NCBI GenBank assembly: GCA_035252155.1
Contig: DATFDL010000490.1
Coordinates: 1 to 21,753, forward strand
Direction of reading: 5' to 3'
DNA length: 21,753 bases
DNA from: JAICLL01 sp035252155
Lineage (GTDB): Bacteria > Planctomycetota > Planctomycetia > Pirellulales > JAICIG01
Below are positions 19,227 through 21,753 of the stretch, one piece after another. Position 1 is the stretch's first letter, and every line of letters starts with the position of its first letter. The notes beneath the pieces are model-generated. The model saw only the letters and a program-made list of their open reading frames with translations. It had not been told where the DNA came from and ran no database searches. A program made the position numbers and the translations under genes.

Positions 19227-21626
19227 ATGTCCCGCATTCTCCCTCTGCAGGTAGCGCGTTGGTTGGCGGCCGGGTGTTGTTTGCTCGCTTGCGTCGCGCT
19301 GGGATGCCGCCCATCGTCCGCAACGCCCGCGGCCCCCGGCTCGGCCTCCGAAGTGCTCGAACGAATGCTGGAGGCCTACCACCAGGCCGAGACGTATCAA
19401 GACGGTGGGCAAGTGCGGCTGGGCTTTAAGCGCACCAAGCCGAAACAAGGCGAAGACGCCGCGGTCAAGCAAGCCTGGGATTACTCAATCGCGCTCGAGC
19501 GGCCGAACAAGCTGCGGATGCACGTCTATCAGGCGGTCGCGGTCTGCGACGGCAAGCAGCTTCACGCCACGGTCGACTTCGAGCAGGTCGCCGGGCAGGT
19601 GCTCACGCTGCCCGCGCCCGACAAGTTGCAAAAATCGGCCGATGTCTATGGCTGCGACCCGCTGCTGAGCCAGGCACTTTCGGAAGGGGGCGCGGCCGGG
19701 CCGCCGGTGGTGCTCAGCTTCTTGCTCGACGACGCCGCGCTCGATCCGGTGCTCGAAGGCGCCGGCAAACCGAAGCTGCTCTCGCCCGACAAGATCGACG
19801 GGCAGTTGTGCCATCGTGTCGAAGTCGAGCGGCCCGACGGCCGGCTGGTCTTCTGGGTCGATCAGAAAAGCTATGTGCTGCGCCGGCTGGAATATCCGAC
19901 CAAGGAGTTTGCCAAAAGCGTCGAGCAGCAAGAAGGGCCGGTGAGCGACCTCTCGCTGGTGGTCGAGCTGACCGGCGCGCAGCTCGACGGCAAGATTGAC
20001 TCGGCGGCCTTTCAATTCGAGGCCCCGGACGGCGCGCGGCTGGTCGAGCAGTTCATCATGCCGCCCGCACTCTTGGGCCGGCAGATTGCCGAGTTCAAAT
20101 TCGTCGGTCTGGATGGCCGCGAGGTCACCCGCGAATCGCTGGCTGGCAAGGTGGTCGTACTCGATTTTTGGGCCACCTGGTGCGAGCCTTGTCTCAAAAG
20201 CTTGCCGAATTTGCAAAAGGCGGCCGACCGTTATCGCGGCAATGACAAAGTCGCGTTCTTGGCCGTCAGCGTCGATAGCGACGACGTAAAAAATGAGCAA
20301 GTCGCGGAGAAGTTTGCCGAGCTTGGATTGACGATGCCGCTGGCCCGCGATCCCCACCAGATGGCGCCGGCGGCGTTTTTGATCGAGGGGCTGCCGACGA
20401 CGGTGATCTTAAGCCCTGACGGCACCGTGCAAGATTTTGAAGCGGCCTACAATCCCGATCTGTCCGAACAACTGGCCGTCAAAATCGAAAAGCTCCTGGC
20501 CGGGCAAAACCTGTTTGAGGAGACGCTCGCGCAGTACGCTCAAGCTGGAGGCGAGCCGGCGCCGACGGAGCAACCCGCCCCGCCCGTCGAGATCGCGCCA
20601 CGCAGCGAGCCGGCCAAGATCAAGCTCACGCCGGCCTGGACCTGCCGCGATCTGGCACAGCCGGGCAATCTGTTGGCCGTCGCCGAGGCCGACGGGCGCG
20701 GCAGGCTCTTCGCGCTCGATGGCTGGCGAACGGTTGTCGAGCTGGGCGCCGACGGCAAGCCGCTGGCCAAGCACGAGCTCGATCTGCCCAAGCAGTCGGA
20801 AGAAGCCGTCGTCAGCTTTCTGCGCACCGGTGTCGACGCCGACGGCACTCGCTACTTCGCCGGCTCGGCCAACAGCGTGCAGCAGCTCTTTGTGTTCGAC
20901 GCCGATTGGAACCGGCTGCTGGCGCTTCCCAAGCAGGGCCATCCCGGCATCACCGACGTGCAATTGGCCGACCTCGACGGCGACGGCAAGGTCGAGCTCT
21001 GCATCGGTTATTGGGGGCCGGAGGGGGTCGAATGCGTGTCGCTCGACGGCGTGCGGCGGTGGAAGAATACATCGCTTGAAAATACCCTGCGGCTAGCGGC
21101 CGGCGGAGCTGACGCCGAGGGACGCCGTTTGCTATTGGCCACCAGCCTGCAAGGGCGTGTCGTACCGATCGACGCCGAGGGCAAAGACCACCCGCCGTTG
21201 GAAGCCGGCAAGCGGTTTATCGAGCTGGTTTTCGCAGCCGATCTCGATGGCGACGGGCAGGCCGAGCTGTGCGGCATTGGGCCAGCGAAGACCGACAATG
21301 CCGGGCCGCTTCGCCATAATGCCGCGATCGGCATCGGCGCGAGGGGCGAAGAACTTTGGCAGTATGATCTCCCGCCCGGCTTGCCGGCCAACGGGGCGTT
21401 GGAATACGTCGCCGCCGGACATCTTTTGGACCAATCGGCCGGGCAGTGGGTCATCGCCGGCTCGGACGGCTCGGTCCACATTCTGGCCGCCGATGGCAAG
21501 CCCCTCGATCATTTCAATTCCGGCTCCGCGATTAGCGGCATCGCCGTGGCGCGGCTCGACGGGCAGCCCGTCCTGGTCGTCGCCGGCGGCAAGGCCATTG
21601 AAGCCTGGCAGGTTGGCGATCGCTGA
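19227..21626 (+). CDS. Lipoprotein fusion: LolA-like domain, TlpA-type thioredoxin, FG-GAP/propeller domain
   Basis: 799 aa. The N-terminus is a lipoprotein signal with candidate lipobox cysteines at Cys22 (LLAC) and Cys27 (VALGC). Residues about 35-270 resemble a DUF2092/LolA-like beta-barrel carrier (LDPVLEGAG, HRVEVERPDGRLVFWVDQKS, LRRLEYPTKEF). Residues about 285-430 are a TlpA/AhpC-type thioredoxin: VVVLDFWATWCEPC with the redox pair Cys319-Cys322 and the cis-Pro motif EGLPTTVI. After a Pro/Glu linker (about 440-470), residues 475-799 form a propeller-like domain with two calcium-binding FG-GAP/VCBS loops, DLDGDGKVEL (582) and DLDGDGQAEL (672). The start is supported by GAGAAGG. It probably acts at the cell surface or in the periplasm as a thiol-disulfide protein attached to a membrane; the partner is unknown. 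It is a single gene with its own promoter. Confidence 0.88.
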   Translation: MSRILPLQVARWLAAGCCLLACVALGCRPSSATPAAPGSASEVLERMLEAYHQAETYQDGGQVRLGFKRTKPKQGEDAAVKQAWDYSIALERPNKLRMHVYQAVAVCDGKQLHATVDFEQVAGQVLTLPAPDKLQKSADVYGCDPLLSQALSEGGAAGPPVVLSFLLDDAALDPVLEGAGKPKLLSPDKIDGQLCHRVEVERPDGRLVFWVDQKSYVLRRLEYPTKEFAKSVEQQEGPVSDLSLVVELTGAQLDGKIDSAAFQFEAPDGARLVEQFIMPPALLGRQIAEFKFVGLDGREVTRESLAGKVVVLDFWATWCEPCLKSLPNLQKAADRYRGNDKVAFLAVSVDSDDVKNEQVAEKFAELGLTMPLARDPHQMAPAAFLIEGLPTTVILSPDGTVQDFEAAYNPDLSEQLAVKIEKLLAGQNLFEETLAQYAQAGGEPAPTEQPAPPVEIAPRSEPAKIKLTPAWTCRDLAQPGNLLAVAEADGRGRLFALDGWRTVVELGADGKPLAKHELDLPKQSEEAVVSFLRTGVDADGTRYFAGSANSVQQLFVFDADWNRLLALPKQGHPGITDVQLADLDGDGKVELCIGYWGPEGVECVSLDGVRRWKNTSLENTLRLAAGGADAEGRRLLLATSLQGRVVPIDAEGKDHPPLEAGKRFIELVFAADLDGDGQAELCGIGPAKTDNAGPLRHNAAIGIGARGEELWQYDLPPGLPANGALEYVAAGHLLDQSAGQWVIAGSDGSVHILAADGKPLDHFNSGSAISGIAVARLDGQPVLVVAGGKAIEAWQVGDR

Positions 21627-21674
21627 CGGGGATTTCTGATCGGTTTTGACAATCAAAAGTAATTGCCGAATGGG

Positions 21675-21753
21675 CATGTGGCACAGCCGCCCTCGGCTGT
21701 GAAGTGGTCGCCAAAGGCGACCGCGAGACAGCCGGGGGCGGCTGTCCCACATG
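21675..21753. repeat. Family C core repeat at the right edge
   Basis: CATGTGGCACAGCCGCC at 21675 and the matching right end GGCGGCTGTCCCACATG ending at 21753 pair with one mismatch. The three internal hairpins of the family are present, including GGTCGCC-AAA-GGCGACC. Unlike the other two copies it lacks the outer TATA-type inverted repeats, so the core can occur alone. It begins 49 bases after the fusion gene and may terminate it. The right flank is outside the window. Confidence 0.8.

Noticed and set aside
21675..21753. Family C core as a tRNA-like gene
   Set aside because: It folds into a three-hairpin cloverleaf of about 75 nt, but lacks D- and T-loop consensus bases and an anticodon-type loop; the resemblance is only in shape.
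1265..21753. CRISPR array
   Set aside because: The repeats are dispersed over the window, palindromic and without regular spacers; no cas genes are present.

Overview
The window is high-GC bacterial DNA that reads as a planctomycete, most likely of the Pirellulales type. The evidence is a DUF1501 protein and a Gfo/Idh/MocA oxidoreductase that both carry twin-arginine signals, a DUF1559-type prepilin with an H-x-DG tail motif, long secreted proteins with low-complexity tails, a lipoprotein-thioredoxin-FG-GAP fusion, and intergenic spaces crowded with palindromic repeats. This assignment comes from family knowledge, not from a marker gene. No rRNA, tRNA, CRISPR array, integrase or transposase was seen.

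Layout. 1-895 (minus) is the N-terminal part of a membrane-anchored protein that runs off the left edge. 1065-1268 is a tiny four-cysteine protein. 1448-5363 holds a DUF1501 protein, a Tat-exported oxidoreductase and a pseudouridine synthase overlapping it by 4 bp. 5483-6537 holds a 98-aa unknown and a pentaheme cytochrome resembling ActA of alternative complex III, without the rest of its operon. 6723-11192 (minus) holds an FAH-fold enzyme and a purB / TPR membrane protein / RluD-type pseudouridine synthase run. 11193-12010 is a long non-coding stretch with a recognisable promoter and cobalamin riboswitch, followed by the DUF1559-like prepilin gene (12011-12832). 13071-15404 is the homogentisate pathway pair (4-hydroxyphenylpyruvate dioxygenase and homogentisate dioxygenase). 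15544-16638 is a secreted M28 peptidase. 16734-18899 (minus) is a large secreted unknown and translation initiation factor IF-1. 19227-21626 is the lipoprotein fusion.

The feature that ties the window together is not a gene. Nearly every larger intergenic gap carries one of at least five families (called A to E here) of 75-155 bp inverted repeats, at about a dozen places in 21.7 kb. Families A, B and C share one design: the two ends pair with each other in a long stem, and each end is also a hairpin by itself, so the element can fold in two mutually exclusive ways. A, B and D share GTAGG/CCTAC ends. Two copies are bounded by short direct repeats. Two genes take their stop codon from the TAG inside the element end. 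One C-family copy sits in a larger unit with 25-bp terminal inverted repeats. These look like non-autonomous palindromic mobile elements that may act as terminators or mRNA ends.

Functionally the genes cover tyrosine catabolism, purine synthesis, RNA modification, translation initiation, respiration and export. The riboswitch implies that coenzyme B12 controls something downstream, with the prepilin-like gene as the nearest candidate.
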